Below, one piece after another: positions 62,603 through 64,000 of a stretch of 64,000 nucleotides of DNA. The position numbers and the translations under genes are program-made. Source of the DNA: Arthrobacter sp. ATA002 (GTDB lineage Bacteria > Actinomycetota > Actinomycetes > Actinomycetales > Micrococcaceae). The notes below the pieces were generated by a model. That model saw nothing but the letters and a program-made list of their open reading frames with translations. It did not search any database and was not told where the DNA came from. Position 1 is the first letter of the stretch. Every line of letters begins with the position of its first letter. Location: positions 3,224,001-3,288,000 of the forward strand of contig NZ_CP114015.1 of NCBI RefSeq assembly GCF_026898095.1, given 5' to 3'.

Positions 62603-64000
62603 ATGCCCGAATCCCAGCAGCCGGAGCACTTCGACGCCGTGGTCATAGGAGCCGGGATCATGGGCGCCACTCTGGCCAGTTTACTGAGCCGGCTTGAACC
62701 GCAATGGCGTATTGCCGTCCTGGAGCGTTTACCGGAGGCAGGCCTGGAAAGCTCCCACGCGTGGAACAACGCCGGGACGGGTCACGCCGGGCTGTGCGAA
62801 TTCAACTACACCCCCCGTGGCGCCGACGGCAGTGTTGATGTTTCGAGTGCGCTGACAATTAATGCGCAGTTCCAGCAGTCCTGCGAGTACTGGGCGCATC
62901 TTGCCCGGGACGGCAGGCTTGGGAACCCCGGCGGCGTCATCCGCCCGATTCCGCATCACAGCTTTGGCCAGGGGTCCTTTGGTGTCGGGTACCTCCGTGC
63001 GCGGCATCAGGCGATGTCGGCCCACCCGCCCTTCGCGGCCATGGAGTACACCGAAGATCCGGAGTTGATCGCACAATGGCTGCCGCTGATGTTTGACGGC
63101 CGGCCGGCGGACGAGCAGGTGGCGGCAACCCGGGTCGTCAACGGAACGGACGTGGATTACGGCGCGCTGGCACGGCGGCTGCTCGCGGATGCTGCGGGCA
63201 ACGGAGTGGAAATCCGGCTGAGTGAGGAAGTGACAGGAGTCTCCCGGGGAAACCCGGGATGGACCATCACATCACGGTCACCGGCAGGCATCCGAAAAAC
63301 AACGAGCCCGTATGTCTTCCTTGGCGCGGGCGGAGCAACCTTGCGCCTGCTGCAGCTCGCAGGTATCCCGGAGACCCGCTCTTTCGGCGGGTTCCCCATC
63401 AGTGGGTGTTTCTACCGCACCTCCAAACCCGAGCTGTTGCAGCGCCATCGTGCCAAGGTCTATGGCCACGCTGCCGAAGGTGTCCCGCCCATCTCAGTTC
63501 CACATCTTGATTCCCGTTTCGTTGACGGACAGGAATACCTGATGTTCGGTCCGTACGGGGCCTTTTCTCCGCGGTTCCTAAAGAGCGGTTCCCTGTGGGA
63601 TCTGGCCCGTTCCATCCGGCCGGCCAACCTGCCCACTCTGCTGTCGGCGGCCCGTGACAACTTCCCGATGGTGGCCTATCTCGTGCGCCAGATCCTGCAA
63701 GGCCCCGGGACAGGTTCTCCGAGCTGCGCCGGTTTGTGCCGGACGCCGATCCGGCGGACTGGGAATGGATCACCGCGGGCCAGCGCGTGCAGGTCGTCAA
63801 AACAGTTAAGGGCAAGGGAACCATTGCCGGCTTTGGCACCGAGGTCGTGACCTCCGGGGACGGGTCCCTCGCCGCCCTGCTCGGGGCTTCACCCGGGGCC
63901 TCCGCGTCGGTGTGCATCATCTTGGATGTGCTTCACGCAAGTTTTCCCAAGCGGTTTGCGCAGTGGGAATACGCGCTCCGCGGCATGATTCCTTCGTATG
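62603..64000 (+). CDS. mqo: Malate:quinone oxidoreductase, N-terminal part (frameshifted; runs off the window)
   Basis: From ATG 62603 (GAGGA upstream) the FAD motif [21 protein letters not shown] and [23 protein letters not shown] identify Mqo. Later come [13 protein letters not shown] and [15 protein letters not shown]. The frame breaks in the C4/G3 run 63703-63709 (one base short) and continues as [27 protein letters not shown] to the window edge. It is a peripheral membrane enzyme that oxidises malate to oxaloacetate and reduces quinone. Confidence 0.92.

Noticed and set aside
1..64000. tRNA, rRNA, insertion sequences, integrases or phage genes
   Set aside because: No transposase or integrase motif, terminal repeat pair or tRNA cloverleaf was recognised. 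A tRNA or Rfam scan was not possible here.

Overview
The window is high-GC DNA from an actinobacterium. DUF5129, DUF3253, an actinobacterial-type steroid ring-degradation cluster, a glutaminase fused to STAS and cNMP domains, and paired cold-shock genes together suggest Micrococcaceae, most likely Arthrobacter-like. No rRNA, tRNA, CRISPR array, insertion sequence or phage gene was seen.

Layout. (1) 1-4850: housekeeping-type genes: partial zinc alcohol dehydrogenase, YchJ-like protein, Ser/Thr kinase with a lipoprotein, divergent Nramp transporter, and a PIN/antitoxin pair. (2) 5052-15048: a catabolic locus with aldehyde dehydrogenase, SDR, amidase, a complete peptide/opine-type ABC importer and a FadR-type GntR regulator. 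The same operator core, GGTCAGACCAGTT, lies at both ends. (3) 15057-17922: two near-identical cold-shock genes with matching terminators and structured leaders, one on each side of the glutaminase gene. (4) 18887-36768: a steroid A/B-ring degradation cluster: Delta1-dehydrogenase, KshA, KshB, HsaA, HsaB-like, HsaC, HsaD, HsaE, HsaF, HsaG, a Delta4(5alpha)-type dehydrogenase, an NTF2-fold protein, a thioesterase, an LLM oxidoreductase, and IclR and double-TetR regulators. Five copies of an inverted repeat, TCCCG-N5-CGGGA (one with a mismatch), sit in the promoter regions of its transcription units. I consider this the most interesting regulatory signal in the window. (5) 36921-41883: small cytosolic proteins, a PutP-type symporter, lactate dehydrogenase, and an HTH plus membrane protein pair. 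(6) 41966-49723: a second ABC importer operon containing gamma-glutamyltransferase, which looks like a glutathione or gamma-glutamyl peptide scavenging system. (7) 49772-53886: YoaK-like membrane protein, GNAT, lactate permease, and an esterase remnant. (8) 54036-59045: the urea importer operon urtABCDE. (9) 59116-64000: DUF5129 protein, a talarate/galactarate dehydratase with its GntR regulator and a large palindromic operator, and the start of malate:quinone oxidoreductase.

How the steroid genes fit together. The two KstD-type flavoproteins desaturate ring A. KshAB hydroxylates C9 and opens ring B. HsaA with its reductase hydroxylates the phenolic ring, HsaC cleaves it, and HsaD hydrolyses the product. 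HsaE, HsaF and HsaG then convert the C5 fragment to pyruvate and an acyl-CoA. Side-chain and C/D-ring genes are not in this window.

Caveat on quality. About sixteen reading-frame breaks occur in otherwise well-conserved genes. Nearly all are the loss of one base from a short homopolymer, most of them G/C runs. This points to a systematic sequencing or assembly error rather than gene decay. I annotated those genes across the break and give each break position.
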